In this document: one piece after another, positions 7,965-16,391 of the stretch
Layout of the letters: each line of letters begins with the position of its first letter
Numbering within the stretch: position 1 is the stretch's first letter
Source: Pseudomonas delhiensis
GTDB lineage: Bacteria; Pseudomonadota; Gammaproteobacteria; Pseudomonadales; Pseudomonadaceae
Reading direction: 5' to 3'
NCBI RefSeq assembly: GCF_900187975.1
Contig: NZ_FZPC01000001.1
Location: forward strand, 186,001 to 250,000
DNA length: 64,000 nucleotides
The notes under the pieces: model-generated
What the model saw: the letters and a program-made list of their open reading frames with translations, nothing else
Databases searched by the model: none
What the model was told of the DNA's origin: nothing
Translations under genes and position numbers: made by a program

Positions 7965-8450
7965 TCAGTGGTGGTGGCCGCCTTCGCCATGGATGTGGCC
8001 GTGGGCGACTTCCTCGGCGGAAGCCTCGCGCACGTTGACCACCTTGACCTTGAAGTTCAGGCGCTGGCCGGCCAGCGGGTGGTTGCCGTCGACGGTCACG
8101 TCGTCGCCGTCGATGTCGCGGATGGTGACGATCTGCATGCCGCCGTCCGGCGCCGAAGCGTGGAACTGCATGCCGACCTGCAGCTCGTCGACGCCTTCGA
8201 ACATCTCGCGGCTCAGGGTGGCGACCAGTTCGGCGCTGTATTCGCCGTAGGCTTCGCCCGGCTCGATGGCGACGTCCAGCTCGTCACCAACCTGCTTGCC
8301 TTCCAGGGCCTTCTCCAGGCCGGAAATGATGTTGCCGGCACCATGCAGGTAAACCAGCGGAGCGCCGCCGGCGGAACTGTCGATGACCTCACCTGCGTCG
8401 TTGGTCAGGGTATAGTCGATGGAAACCGCCTTGTTGGCTGCGATCTGCAT
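7965..8450 (-). CDS. slyD: FKBP-type peptidyl-prolyl isomerase SlyD
   Basis: A 161-residue SlyD-class prolyl isomerase and chaperone. The FKBP core starts MQIAANKAVSIDYTLTNDAGEVIDSS, is interrupted by the insert-in-flap domain (GEAYGEYSAELVATLSREMF, about 66-85), and returns with GNHPLAGQRLNFKVKV. The C-terminal tail is short and His-rich (GHIHGEGGHHH), so nickel or zinc binding is likely but weaker than in E. coli SlyD, whose tail is longer and also Cys-rich. Cytoplasmic. It diverges from the DUF3565-ackA-pta unit with 88 bp between start codons. Confidence 0.93.
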   Translation of the reverse strand: MQIAANKAVSIDYTLTNDAGEVIDSSAGGAPLVYLHGAGNIISGLEKALEGKQVGDELDVAIEPGEAYGEYSAELVATLSREMFEGVDELQVGMQFHASAPDGGMQIVTIRDIDGDDVTVDGNHPLAGQRLNFKVKVVNVREASAEEVAHGHIHGEGGHHH

Positions 8451-8538
8451 GGGGAAGAACCTTTCGGAAAAAGAAGTTGAGCGGGCAAGTTTACGCCGGG
8501 CCGGGGATGAAAGCGACCCGAAGGCGGACGGATGGCCC

Positions 8539-8751
8539 GTGCGCGAGCCGCCGCGCCTGCTTGACTTCCATCAGGACGAGGACGGCCACTGGGTGGCAGT
8601 GTTGTCCTGCGGCCATACCCAGCACCTGCGCCACCAGCCGCCCTGGCAGTCGCGCCCCTGGGTGCTGGACGCCGAGGCGCGCGCGGCGCTGCTCGGCCGG
8701 CCCTTCGCCTGCGGCTGGTGCGCGCGGGCATCCCACCCCGACAAGGACTGA
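8539..8751 (+). CDS. DUF3565 domain protein (Cys/His-rich small protein)
   Basis: A small protein of about 70 residues with the DUF3565 pattern: an acidic [21 protein letters not shown] block, [12 protein letters not shown], and CGWC near the end. The conserved Cys/His residues (CGHTQH and CxxC) look like a single metal site. The GTG at 8539 is chosen because the in-frame ATG codons at 8419 and 8449 would extend the gene through the slyD start and promoter; neither choice has a strong ribosome-binding site. The stop codon is 5 nt before the ackA ATG, so the two are probably co-translated. The function of the family is unknown. Confidence 0.7.
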   Translation: MREPPRLLDFHQDEDGHWVAVLSCGHTQHLRHQPPWQSRPWVLDAEARAALLGRPFACGWCARASHPDKD

Positions 8752-8756
8752 CAAGC

Positions 8757-9944
8757 ATGGCGGCACGCAACATCCTGGTAATCAACTGCGGCAGTTCCTC
8801 GATCAAGTTCGCCCTGGCCAGCGAGGACCGCGAGGGTTTCGTCCTCCACGGCCTGGCCGAGCGCCTGGGCGAGCCCGGGGCGGTGCTCGGCTGGGTCCGC
8901 GGCGGCCAGCGCGACAGCCTGGAGCTGGGCGACGGCGCCGGCCACGAAGCGGCCCTGGCGCGCCTGCTGCCGCTGGTGGAGCAGGCCGTGAAGGGCCCGC
9001 TGCACGCCATCGGCCACCGCGTGGTGCACGGCGGCGAGCGCTTCACCCAGGCCTGCCGGATCGACGCCGAGGTGCTCCAGGCGATCCGCGACACCGTGCC
9101 CCTGGCGCCGCTGCACAACCCGGCCAACCTGCTGGGCATCGAGGCGGCCATGGCGCTTTATCCACGGCTGCCCCAGGTCGCCGTGTTCGACACCGCCTTC
9201 CACCAGAGCCTGCCGCCGCGCGCCTACCGCTACGCCCTGCCGGAGCCGCTGTACCGCGAGCAGCACGTGCGCCGCTACGGCTTCCACGGCACCAGCCACC
9301 GCTACGTCAGCCACCGCGCCGCCGAGATCAGCGGCCTGGCCCTGGGCGACAGCTACTGGATCTGCGCGCACCTGGGCAACGGCAGCTCCACCTGCGCCAT
9401 CGCCGAGGGCCAGAGCCGCGACACCAGCATGGGCCTGACGCCGCTGGAAGGCCTGGTGATGGGCACCCGCAGCGGCGACGTCGACCCCAACCTGCACAGC
9501 CACCTGGCGCGCACCCTGGGCTGGAGCCTGGAGAAGATCGACCACATGCTCAACCACGACAGCGGCCTGCTCGGCCTGTCGGGGCTGTCCAACGACATGC
9601 GCACCCTGGAGCACGCCCGCGAGCAGGGCCACGCCAATGCGGCCCTGGCCATCGAGGTGTTCTGCTACCGCCTGGCCAAGTCCCTGGCGGCCATGACCTG
9701 TGCCCTGCCGCGCCTGGACGGGCTGATCTTCACCGGCGGCATCGGCGAGAACTCGCCCCTGGTGCGCAACCTCACGGTGCAGCACCTGCACGTGATGAAC
9801 CTGCAGCTCGACGGCGAGGCCAACGCCCGCTGCGTGCGCGGCGTCGAGGGACCGATCCACGCGCAGGGCCACCCGCGGGTGCTGGTGATCCCGACCAACG
9901 AGGAACGCCAGATCGCCCTCGACACCCTGGCCGTGCTCGGCTGA
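8757..9944 (+). CDS. ackA: Acetate kinase
   Basis: A 395-residue acetate kinase interconverting acetyl phosphate plus ADP with acetate plus ATP. The N-terminal [11 protein letters not shown] motif (about 7-17), [10 protein letters not shown] (about 86-95), the [10 protein letters not shown] block (about 176-185) with catalytic His/Arg, [11 protein letters not shown], and [12 protein letters not shown] near the C-terminus are all present. Length is normal. It forms an operon with the small DUF3565 gene upstream (5-nt gap) and pta downstream (59-nt gap). With pta it makes the reversible acetyl-CoA to acetate route; acetyl phosphate can also donate phosphate to response regulators. Confidence 0.97.
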   Translation: MAARNILVINCGSSSIKFALASEDREGFVLHGLAERLGEPGAVLGWVRGGQRDSLELGDGAGHEAALARLLPLVEQAVKGPLHAIGHRVVHGGERFTQACRIDAEVLQAIRDTVPLAPLHNPANLLGIEAAMALYPRLPQVAVFDTAFHQSLPPRAYRYALPEPLYREQHVRRYGFHGTSHRYVSHRAAEISGLALGDSYWICAHLGNGSSTCAIAEGQSRDTSMGLTPLEGLVMGTRSGDVDPNLHSHLARTLGWSLEKIDHMLNHDSGLLGLSGLSNDMRTLEHAREQGHANAALAIEVFCYRLAKSLAAMTCALPRLDGLIFTGGIGENSPLVRNLTVQHLHVMNLQLDGEANARCVRGVEGPIHAQGHPRVLVIPTNEERQIALDTLAVLG

Positions 9945-10003
9945 AGATTGTCACTCCGGCCCCACAAGGGCCGCAGCGAAACCGAACGGCTTAAGGAGCC
10001 CGG

Positions 10004-12127
10004 ATGCACACCTTCTTCATCGCCCCCACCGGCTTCGGCGTGGGCCTCACGTCCATCAGCCTGGGCCTGATCCGCGCCCTGCAGCGCGCCGGCCTGAAGG
10101 TCGGCTTCTACAAACCCATCGCCCAGCCGCAGCCCGGCGACGACGGCCCGGAACGCTCCAGCGAGCTGGTGGCCCGCACCCACGGCCTGAAGCCACCCAC
10201 CCCGCTGCCCCTGGGCAAGGTCGAGCGGATGCTCGGCGACGGCCTGCTGGACGACCTGCTCGAAGGCATCATCCACGAGTACCGGGCCGCCGCCGAGGGC
10301 CAGGACGTGATGATCATCGAGGGCATGGTCCCCACCCGCCACGTCAGCTACGCCGCGCGCATCAACTTCCACCTGGCCAAGAGCACCGACGCCGAGGTGA
10401 TCCTGGTCTCGGCGCCGGAGAACGAGACGCTCAACGAGCTGTGCGACCGCCTGGAGATCCAGGCCCAGCTGTTCGGCGGCGCCCACGACCCGAAACTGCT
10501 CGGGGTGATCCTCAACAAGGTCCGCGACGTCGACGGCGAAGGCCGCCCGCTGGAAGGCGAGGCCGCCGCCCAACGCTTCGCCTCGCGCCTGAGCGAGCAT
10601 TCGGCGCTGATGCGCGGCGGCGAGTTCCGCCTGCTCGGCTGCATCCCCTGGCAGGACGACCTCAACGCCCCGCGCACCCGCGACGTGGCCGACCTGCTCG
10701 ACGCCAGCGTGCTCAACGCCGGCGACTACGAGCAGCGCCGCGTGCAGAAGATCATCCTCTGCGCGCCCTCGGCGCCGAACACCGTGCACCTGCTCAAGCC
10801 CGGCGTGCTGGTGGTGGTGCCGGGCGACCGCGACGACATCATCCTCGCCGCATGCCTGGCGGCGATGAACGGCGTGCCCCTGGCCGGCCTGCTGCTGTGC
10901 AGCGGCCTGGCCCCGGACGCGCGGATCATGGAACTGTGCCGCAGCGCCCTGCAGAGCGGGCTGCCGGTGCTGACGGTGAACACCGGCTCCTTCGACACCG
11001 CCGGCGACCTCACGCGGATGAACAAGGAAATCCCCATCGACGACCGCGAGCGCGCCGAGCGCGTCACCGAGTACGTCGCCGGGCACATCGATTTCGAATG
11101 GCTGCGCGAGCGCTGCGGCGCGCCCCACGAGCCGCGCCTGTCGCCGCCGGTGTTCCGCTACCAGCTGACCCAGCGCGCCGCCCGCGCCGGCAAGCGCATC
11201 GTCCTGCCCGAGGGCAGCGAGCCGCGCACCGTGCAGGCGGCGGTGACCTGCCACGCCCGCGGCATCGCCCGCTGCGTGCTGCTGGCCAAGCCCGACGACG
11301 TCCAGGCGGTGGCGCAGATGCTCGGCATCGCCCTGCCGGCGGACCTGGAGGTCATCGACCCGGACCGGGTCCGCAGCCGCTACGTCGAACCCATGGTGGC
11401 GCTGCGCAAGGGCAAGAACCTCAACGCGCCCATGGCCGAGCAGCAGCTGGAGGACAACGTGGTGCTGGGCACCATGATGCTCGCCCTGGACGAGGTGGAC
11501 GGCCTGGTCTCCGGGGCCATCCACACCACCGCCAACACCATCCGCCCGGCGCTGCAGCTGATCAAGACCGCGCCCGGCTACAACCTGGTGTCCTCGGTGT
11601 TCTTCATGCTGCTGCCCGACCAGGTGGTGGTCTATGGCGACTGCGCGGTGAATCCCGATCCTTCGGCCAGTGACCTGGCGGAAATCGCCCTGCAGAGTGC
11701 CGATTCGGCGCAGGCCTTCGGCATCACCCCGCGGGTGGCGATGATCAGCTACTCCACGGGGGACTCGGGAACCGGCGCGGATGTCGAGAAAGTGCGGGAA
11801 GCGACGCGCATCGCGCAGGAAAAACGCCCCGATCTGTTGATCGACGGGCCCTTGCAGTATGATGCCGCCGCCGTCGCCGGCGTCGGCCGCCAGAAGGCCC
11901 CCGACAGCCCGGTGGCCGGCCGCGCCACCGTGTACGTGTTCCCCGACCTGAACACCGGGAACACCACCTACAAGGCGGTGCAGCGCAGCGCCGACTGCAT
12001 CAGCATCGGCCCCATGCTGCAAGGCTTGCGCAAGCCGGTGAACGACCTGTCGCGCGGCGCCCTGGTGGAAGACATCGTCTACACCATCGCGCTCACCGCG
12101 ATCCAGGCCGACACGCGACAGACCTGA
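10004..12127 (+). CDS. pta: Phosphate acetyltransferase (long, two-domain type)
   Basis: A 707-residue enzyme converting acetyl-CoA plus phosphate to acetyl phosphate. The N-terminal third is BioD/DRTGG-like (TFFIAPTGFGVGLTSI, a degenerate P-loop region, about 3-18), the middle carries the DRTGG-type regulatory domain, and the C-terminal about 330 residues form the catalytic PTA domain (RIVLPEGSEPRTVQAA at about 398, SGAIHTTANTIRPALQLI at about 505 and GPLQYDAA.. at about 620). This architecture is that of E. coli Pta (714 aa). AAGGAGCCCGG precedes the ATG. A perfect 20-bp palindrome follows the stop at 12136-12155. Confidence 0.96.
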   Translation: MHTFFIAPTGFGVGLTSISLGLIRALQRAGLKVGFYKPIAQPQPGDDGPERSSELVARTHGLKPPTPLPLGKVERMLGDGLLDDLLEGIIHEYRAAAEGQDVMIIEGMVPTRHVSYAARINFHLAKSTDAEVILVSAPENETLNELCDRLEIQAQLFGGAHDPKLLGVILNKVRDVDGEGRPLEGEAAAQRFASRLSEHSALMRGGEFRLLGCIPWQDDLNAPRTRDVADLLDASVLNAGDYEQRRVQKIILCAPSAPNTVHLLKPGVLVVVPGDRDDIILAACLAAMNGVPLAGLLLCSGLAPDARIMELCRSALQSGLPVLTVNTGSFDTAGDLTRMNKEIPIDDRERAERVTEYVAGHIDFEWLRERCGAPHEPRLSPPVFRYQLTQRAARAGKRIVLPEGSEPRTVQAAVTCHARGIARCVLLAKPDDVQAVAQMLGIALPADLEVIDPDRVRSRYVEPMVALRKGKNLNAPMAEQQLEDNVVLGTMMLALDEVDGLVSGAIHTTANTIRPALQLIKTAPGYNLVSSVFFMLLPDQVVVYGDCAVNPDPSASDLAEIALQSADSAQAFGITPRVAMISYSTGDSGTGADVEKVREATRIAQEKRPDLLIDGPLQYDAAAVAGVGRQKAPDSPVAGRATVYVFPDLNTGNTTYKAVQRSADCISIGPMLQGLRKPVNDLSRGALVEDIVYTIALTAIQADTRQT

Positions 12128-12135
12128 CACCAGGA

Positions 12136-12155
12136 GGGCCGCCCGCGGGCGGCCC
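12136..12155. repeat. Perfect GC palindrome after pta
   Basis: A 20-bp palindrome built from GGGCCGCCCG and its complement. It could form a stable hairpin in the pta-acyltransferase transcript, but no U-tract follows, so it is not called as an intrinsic terminator. Confidence 0.6.
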
Positions 12156-12252
12156 AGGCCAACGCCGGCACAGGAAGGTGCCACCGCCAACAGCGGGGCC
12201 GGAACCCCGACCACGCGCCGCCCCGTGCGTCGCCCATGTACAAGGAACGCCA

Positions 12253-13167
12253 ATGCTCAACTTCCTTCCCCATGCCCTGCGCGGCTCGCTCGCCGGCCTG
12301 CTGCTGATCGTCAGCACCCTGTGCTGGTGCATCCCGCTGTTCGGCATGACGCTGTTCAAGCTGCTGCTGCCCTTCGCCCCCGCCCAGGCGCTGTGCCGGC
12401 GGATCATGGGGCTGATCGCCGAAGGCTGGATCAGCTGCAACAAGGGCTGGATGAACCTGGTGCAGCGCACCCGCTGGAACGTCGAAGGACTGGAGGGCCT
12501 GGAGTACGACCATTCCTACCTGGTCACCAGCAACCACCAGAGCTGGGTCGATATCCTCGTGCTGCAGTACCAGCTCAACCGCCGCATCCCGCTGCTGCGC
12601 TTCTTCCTCAAGCAGCAGCTGATCTGGGTGCCCGTCATCGGCCTGTGCTGGTGGGCGCTGGATTTCCCCTTCATGAAGCGCTACAGCAAGGCCTACCTGG
12701 CCAGGCACCCGGAGAAGCAGGGCCAGGACCTGGCCACCACCCGCAAGGCCTGCGCCAAGTTCAAGCGCATCCCGGTGGCCATCTTCAACTTCCTCGAAGG
12801 CACCCGCTTCACCCGCGCCAAGCACGACGAGCAGGGCTCGCCCTTCCAGCACCTGCTCAAGCCCAAGGCCGGCGGCATCGCCTTCGTCCTCGACGCCATG
12901 GGCGAGCAGTTGCGCACCCTGGTCAACGTCACCATCCACTACCCCGACGGCAGCCCGACCTTCTGGTGCCTGCTGTCCGGGCGCCTGAAGCGCGTGGTGG
13001 TGCGCTTCGAGGAACTGGAGATCCCGCGGCAGTTCATCGGCAAGAGCTACGACCAGGACGCGGACTACCGCGCCGAATTCCAGCGCTGGGTGAACCAGCT
13101 GTGGGAGCGCAAGGACCAGTTGCTGGCGCAGCTGCACCGCGAGTATCCGGCGGCGGCCAGGGCCTGA
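12253..13167 (+). CDS. Lysophospholipid acyltransferase family protein (YihG-like)
   Basis: A 304-residue membrane-associated PlsC-type acyltransferase. An N-terminal hydrophobic segment (about residues 10-45) anchors it to the inner membrane, followed by the catalytic HX4D motif in NHQSWVD (about 93-99) and the substrate-binding FLEGTR motif (about 181-186). It resembles the YihG/PA0834-type acyltransferases, which acylate glycerophospholipid positions and in some species affect biofilm or swimming; the acyl acceptor here is not known. It lies 125 bp after pta on the same strand. A REP-rich gap of more than 500 bp follows. Confidence 0.87.
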   Translation: MLNFLPHALRGSLAGLLLIVSTLCWCIPLFGMTLFKLLLPFAPAQALCRRIMGLIAEGWISCNKGWMNLVQRTRWNVEGLEGLEYDHSYLVTSNHQSWVDILVLQYQLNRRIPLLRFFLKQQLIWVPVIGLCWWALDFPFMKRYSKAYLARHPEKQGQDLATTRKACAKFKRIPVAIFNFLEGTRFTRAKHDEQGSPFQHLLKPKAGGIAFVLDAMGEQLRTLVNVTIHYPDGSPTFWCLLSGRLKRVVVRFEELEIPRQFIGKSYDQDADYRAEFQRWVNQLWERKDQLLAQLHREYPAAARA

Positions 13168-13721
13168 ACGAGGTCGATGGTGGTGCGCCCGCGCCAATAT
13201 GCTCTTCGTAGGATGGGTTGAGCCTTGGCGAAACCCATGCGGCCATGGCGATGGGTATTGTCCCGGACACCGGTGGATAACCGCGAACGGTGATTCGCCC
13301 GACGGTCGGGCACGGTCGTAGGAGCAACTGTCTCGCGGCCTGCGCCTAGTTGCTCTTCGTAGGAGCGAGCTTGCTCGCGAACCGCATGGCACCGCGTTTG
13401 TTCGCGAGCAAGCTCGCTCCTACGAGAAGCCACGTTCGCCTGGAACGTAGGATCTCATCCGCGAATCGCGCCTGAGTCTCCGGCTATCGCGGACAAGGTC
13501 CGCTCGGGGGAGAAATACCGTGTTTCCCGGCAACCTGTAGGAGCGGGCCCTGCCCGCGATTCGCGCGCAGGGCGCGCTCCTACAACGGGAATGGCGCGGG
13601 AGGGGGCGTAGGAGCGGACTCCGTCCGCGATCGATCCACCACCGGCACCGCCCCCGCCGGAATCCTTCCGCCGAATACGAAAAAGCCCGCCATCCGGCGG
13701 GCTTCTTCATGCAGGCGAAGC
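13168..13721. repeat. Intergenic cluster of REP/BIME-type palindromes
   Basis: This gap holds no convincing gene. It carries, in order: a GTAGGATGGGTTGAGCC-type repeat (13209-13255), a GGATAACCGCGAACGG-type half element (13273-13303), a GTAGGAGCAACTGTC element (13318), an inverted REP pair GTAGGAGCGAGCTTGCTCGC / its complement (13359-13423), a GTAGGAGCGGGCCCTGCCCG composite (13537-13583) and a GTAGGAGCGGACTCCG element (13608-13633). The stretch 13273-13455 is homologous to 53528-53710. Confidence 0.85.
13676..13704 (-). terminator. Terminator of the OmpA-family lipoprotein gene
   Basis: Stem AAGCCCGCC/GGCGGGCTT (13683-13691 with 13696-13704) and loop ATCC. On the minus strand the stem is followed by TTTTTCG. 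It lies 18 bp after the stop codon. Confidence 0.9.
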
Positions 13722-14450
13722 TTACTGGTACTGCTGCTGCCCCCCCTGGGGCGCGGTGCCCTGGGCGCCCGGCAGGGCCTTCAGGTTGACCTCGACGCGG
13801 CGGTTCTGCGCGCGGCCGTCGACCGTGGAGTTGCTCGCGATCGGCTGGTCCGGCCCCATGCCGCGGGTGCTCACGCGGGTGCCGTCGACGCCTTGCGAGG
13901 TCAGGTAGGTGGCCACGCTCTGCGCACGACGCTGCGACAGGTCCATGTTGTGCTGGCGGCTGCCGGTGCTGTCGGTGTAGCCGACGATCTCGATGCTGTT
14001 CTGGTTGAACTGCTTGAAGGAGTTCGCCAGGTTGTTCAGCGGCGCGTAGAAGGACGGGGCGATGTTCGCCGAGTCGGTGGCGAAGGTGATGTTGCCCGGC
14101 ATGATCAGCTTGATGTCGTCGCCCTGGCGCTGCACCTGCACGCCGGTGCCCTGCATCTGCTGGCGCAGCTGGGCCTCCTGCTTGTCGGCGTAGTAGCCGT
14201 AGCCGGCTGCGGCCGCACCGGCCACCGCGGCGCCGATCAGCGCGCCCTTGCCACGGTTGTCGTGGTTGATGGCGGCACCGGCCACGGCACCGGCCAGCGC
14301 GCCCAGGCCACCGTACTTGGCGGTCTTGCTCACGCCGCCTTCCGGCGGGACCTGGGTGTTGGGGTCATAGGGGTTCTGCGAGGCGCAACCGGCCATGAGA
14401 GCGAAGGCGGTGACGGCCGCGACCATGGACAGACGACGTGCGGTGAACAT
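13722..14450 (-). CDS. OmpA family lipoprotein with glycine-zipper region
   Basis: A 242-residue outer-membrane lipoprotein of the YiaD/PA0833 type. The signal peptide ends in a lipobox LMAGC with Cys22. Residues about 45-85 are Gly/Ala-rich (GGLGALAGAVAGAAINHDNRG..), a glycine-zipper membrane segment. The C-terminal OmpA domain (about 115-225) has the peptidoglycan-binding pattern with GYTDSTGSRQHNMDLSQRRA and a late NRRVEV. A Gln/Gly-rich tail follows. It should link the outer membrane to peptidoglycan. It is monocistronic with its own terminator. Confidence 0.9.
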   Translation of the reverse strand: MFTARRLSMVAAVTAFALMAGCASQNPYDPNTQVPPEGGVSKTAKYGGLGALAGAVAGAAINHDNRGKGALIGAAVAGAAAAGYGYYADKQEAQLRQQMQGTGVQVQRQGDDIKLIMPGNITFATDSANIAPSFYAPLNNLANSFKQFNQNSIEIVGYTDSTGSRQHNMDLSQRRAQSVATYLTSQGVDGTRVSTRGMGPDQPIASNSTVDGRAQNRRVEVNLKALPGAQGTAPQGGQQQYQ

Positions 14451-14534
14451 GAAGGAAGACTCCTCGAATAGCGATACGCCCTTTCCCGGGCGGCAGGTTA
14501 GAGCTCAGGTCGTGCAAAAGATTCCACAGCAACC

Positions 14535-15179
14535 TTAAGCACGGATGAACGGATTCTCGCGCATTTCATCGCCCAGGCGGGTATCCGGGCCGTGGCCGGT
14601 GACCACGGTGGCCTCCTCGTCCAGGCTGTACAGGCGCGTCCTGATCGAGCGCTCGATGGCGCCGTAGTCGCCGCCCCACAGGTCGGTGCGGCCGATGCCG
14701 CGGCGGAACAGGGTGTCGCCGGCGATCAGCAGCCTGGCGCCGGGGAACCAGAAGCTCATCGAGCCGGGCGTGTGCCCCGGGGTGTGCAGCGCCACGCCGC
14801 AGCCGCAGGCCAGTTCCTCGTCGTCCCGCAGCCACTGGTCCGGCGAGGGCACCGGCGTGTAGGGCACGCCGAACATGCGGCACTGCATCTCCAGGTTGTC
14901 CCAGAGGAACTGGTCGCCCTGGTGCAGGTGCAGGGTGGCGCCGGTCTTCTCCTTCATCTGCCCGGAGGCGAGGAAGTGGTCCAGGTGCGCGTGGGTGTGG
15001 ATGATGCTGACCACCTTCAGGCCCAGGGCGTCGAGGCGCTGCAGGATCAGCTCGTGGTCGCCGCCGGGGTCGACCACGATGGCCTTCTTCGTCAGCGGGT
15101 CGCCGATGATGGTGCAGTTGCACTGCAGGGGGCCGACGGGGAAGGTTTCGCGGATCAGCGCGGGCTGGGCGGCGTCCAT
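14535..15179 (-). CDS. MBL-fold metallo-hydrolase (glyoxalase II-like, YcbL type)
   Basis: A 214-residue metallo-beta-lactamase-fold hydrolase. The zinc ligands are in HTHAHLDH (about residues 62-69) with further ligands in LHTPGHTPGSMSFW and IAGDTLFRRGIGRTD, ending with a VVTGHGPDT His. It lacks the C-terminal domain of true glyoxalase II and matches the shorter YcbL class, which can hydrolyse S-lactoylglutathione. The start at 15179 is preferred because AGGAA lies 8 nt upstream; an in-frame ATG at 15206 is possible. It is 72 bp downstream of the AraC gene on the same strand. Confidence 0.88.
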   Translation of the reverse strand: MDAAQPALIRETFPVGPLQCNCTIIGDPLTKKAIVVDPGGDHELILQRLDALGLKVVSIIHTHAHLDHFLASGQMKEKTGATLHLHQGDQFLWDNLEMQCRMFGVPYTPVPSPDQWLRDDEELACGCGVALHTPGHTPGSMSFWFPGARLLIAGDTLFRRGIGRTDLWGGDYGAIERSIRTRLYSLDEEATVVTGHGPDTRLGDEMRENPFIRA

Positions 15180-15251
15180 GGGGTGTTTCCTGGCTGGTTT
15201 CGACAAACGCCAAGGGTGACGGCAAAGCCGTTGCGCTTCAACTCCCCGTGC

Positions 15252-16268
15252 TCAGTCGCCGCGGTAGTCGGTGGGCAGCTTGCCGGTCCACTTGCGGAAC
15301 GCCCGGCGGAAGTTCGATGGGTCGTTGAAGCCCAGCAGCAGGGCGATCTCGTACAGCGGCAGGTGGGTGGTGGTGAGGTACTGCAGGGCCAGGCGCTTGC
15401 GCACGTCGTCCAGCACCTGCTGGTAGGTGGTGCCCAGGCTCGACAGGTGCCGGCGCAGGCTGCGGCCACTGGTGTGCAGCTCGCGCGCCGCGGTGTCCAG
15501 GTCGGGGAACTCGCCGGGCCGCGCCAGCAGCAGGCGGCGGATGCGGGTGAGCAGGCCCTCCTGCACGTCCAGGCTGGCCAGCAGCGCCTCGCACTGCTGC
15601 TCGCACATCTGCACCGTGGCCGGGTTGGCCAGGGCCATGGGGCGGCCCAGGTATTCCCGCGGCAGGCTGATGAAGTGGAACGGCTGGTCGAAGGCCGCCG
15701 CCACACCGAACACCTCGGTGTAGCGCCCGGCGTAGGGCGGCTCGGGGAAGGCGAAGCCGACCTCCACGCCCTGCAGCGGCTCGCCGACGAGAAAGCGGGC
15801 GATGGTGTACAGGCTGGTCATCAGGCCCTCGCCGGCGAAGCGCTGCATGGGCCCCAGGGGGATAGACTCGCTGGCGCGCAGCTGCGAGCGGTCCTGCTCC
15901 TCGACCCGCTCCAGGTCGTAGGCCAGGCCCAGCACGCGGTAGTACTTGAGGGCGAAGTCGATGGCCTTTTCCAGGTTGGCGCTGGACAGTACCGCGTAGC
16001 CGAGGATGCCGTGGGTGGACACGTTCAGGCGCTGGCCCAGCAACAGGCCGAAGGCCGGCTCGCCGCAGTTGGCCAGGGCGGCGCCGGCGAGCAGGTTGAA
16101 GTCGACGAAGGACAGGCGCCCGGCCGGGCTCTGCAGCACCTCGGGGCGCACCCGGGCCAGCTCCAACAGGCGCTGGCGCGGCACGCCGAGTTCCTCGGCG
16201 AGGTCGAGCAGGGCCTGGGCGTAGGCCACCGGGACCAGTTCGGCGGTGAAGTTGAGCGGTTGCTTCAT
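15252..16268 (-). CDS. oruR: AraC family transcriptional regulator, OruR-like
   Basis: A 338-residue regulator with an N-terminal Arabinose_bd-type (PF12625-like) domain and a C-terminal AraC helix-turn-helix pair (ELHTSGRSLRRHLSSLGTTY and YEIALLLGFNDPSNFRRAFRKWTGKLPTDYR). The length equals that of OruR of P. aeruginosa, a regulator of ornithine utilisation, and the neighbouring genes follow the PA0830-PA0835 order as I recall it. No ornithine-catabolic gene is adjacent, so the target is inferred only from homology. The ATG at 16268 gives MKQPLNFTAEL; the divergent PF10118 gene starts 123 bp away. Confidence 0.78.
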   Translation of the reverse strand: MKQPLNFTAELVPVAYAQALLDLAEELGVPRQRLLELARVRPEVLQSPAGRLSFVDFNLLAGAALANCGEPAFGLLLGQRLNVSTHGILGYAVLSSANLEKAIDFALKYYRVLGLAYDLERVEEQDRSQLRASESIPLGPMQRFAGEGLMTSLYTIARFLVGEPLQGVEVGFAFPEPPYAGRYTEVFGVAAAFDQPFHFISLPREYLGRPMALANPATVQMCEQQCEALLASLDVQEGLLTRIRRLLLARPGEFPDLDTAARELHTSGRSLRRHLSSLGTTYQQVLDDVRKRLALQYLTTTHLPLYEIALLLGFNDPSNFRRAFRKWTGKLPTDYRGD

Positions 16269-16391
16269 GGGCTTCTTCTTGTTCTGACCGCTGGCCGGAT
16301 ATGACCGGAAAGTTGGCAGAAGATAACCTTGTGAGCCTTCCCCCGCAAGCCCAAGATCGGTTCCATGGAAACCCACACTAACGGAGCCGTC

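Noticed and set aside
12136-12155. Intrinsic terminator after pta
   Set aside because: A perfect palindrome but no T-tract on either side; reported only as a repeat.
9665-12253. 862-codon minus-strand open frame opposite pta and ackA
   Set aside because: Shadow of ackA and pta, which carry all catalytic motifs; the antisense translation is low complexity.
13168-13721. Possible CRISPR array in the repeat-rich gaps
   Set aside because: The repeats are of several families, palindromic, irregularly spaced and without unique spacers; no cas gene is present. They are REP/BIME elements.
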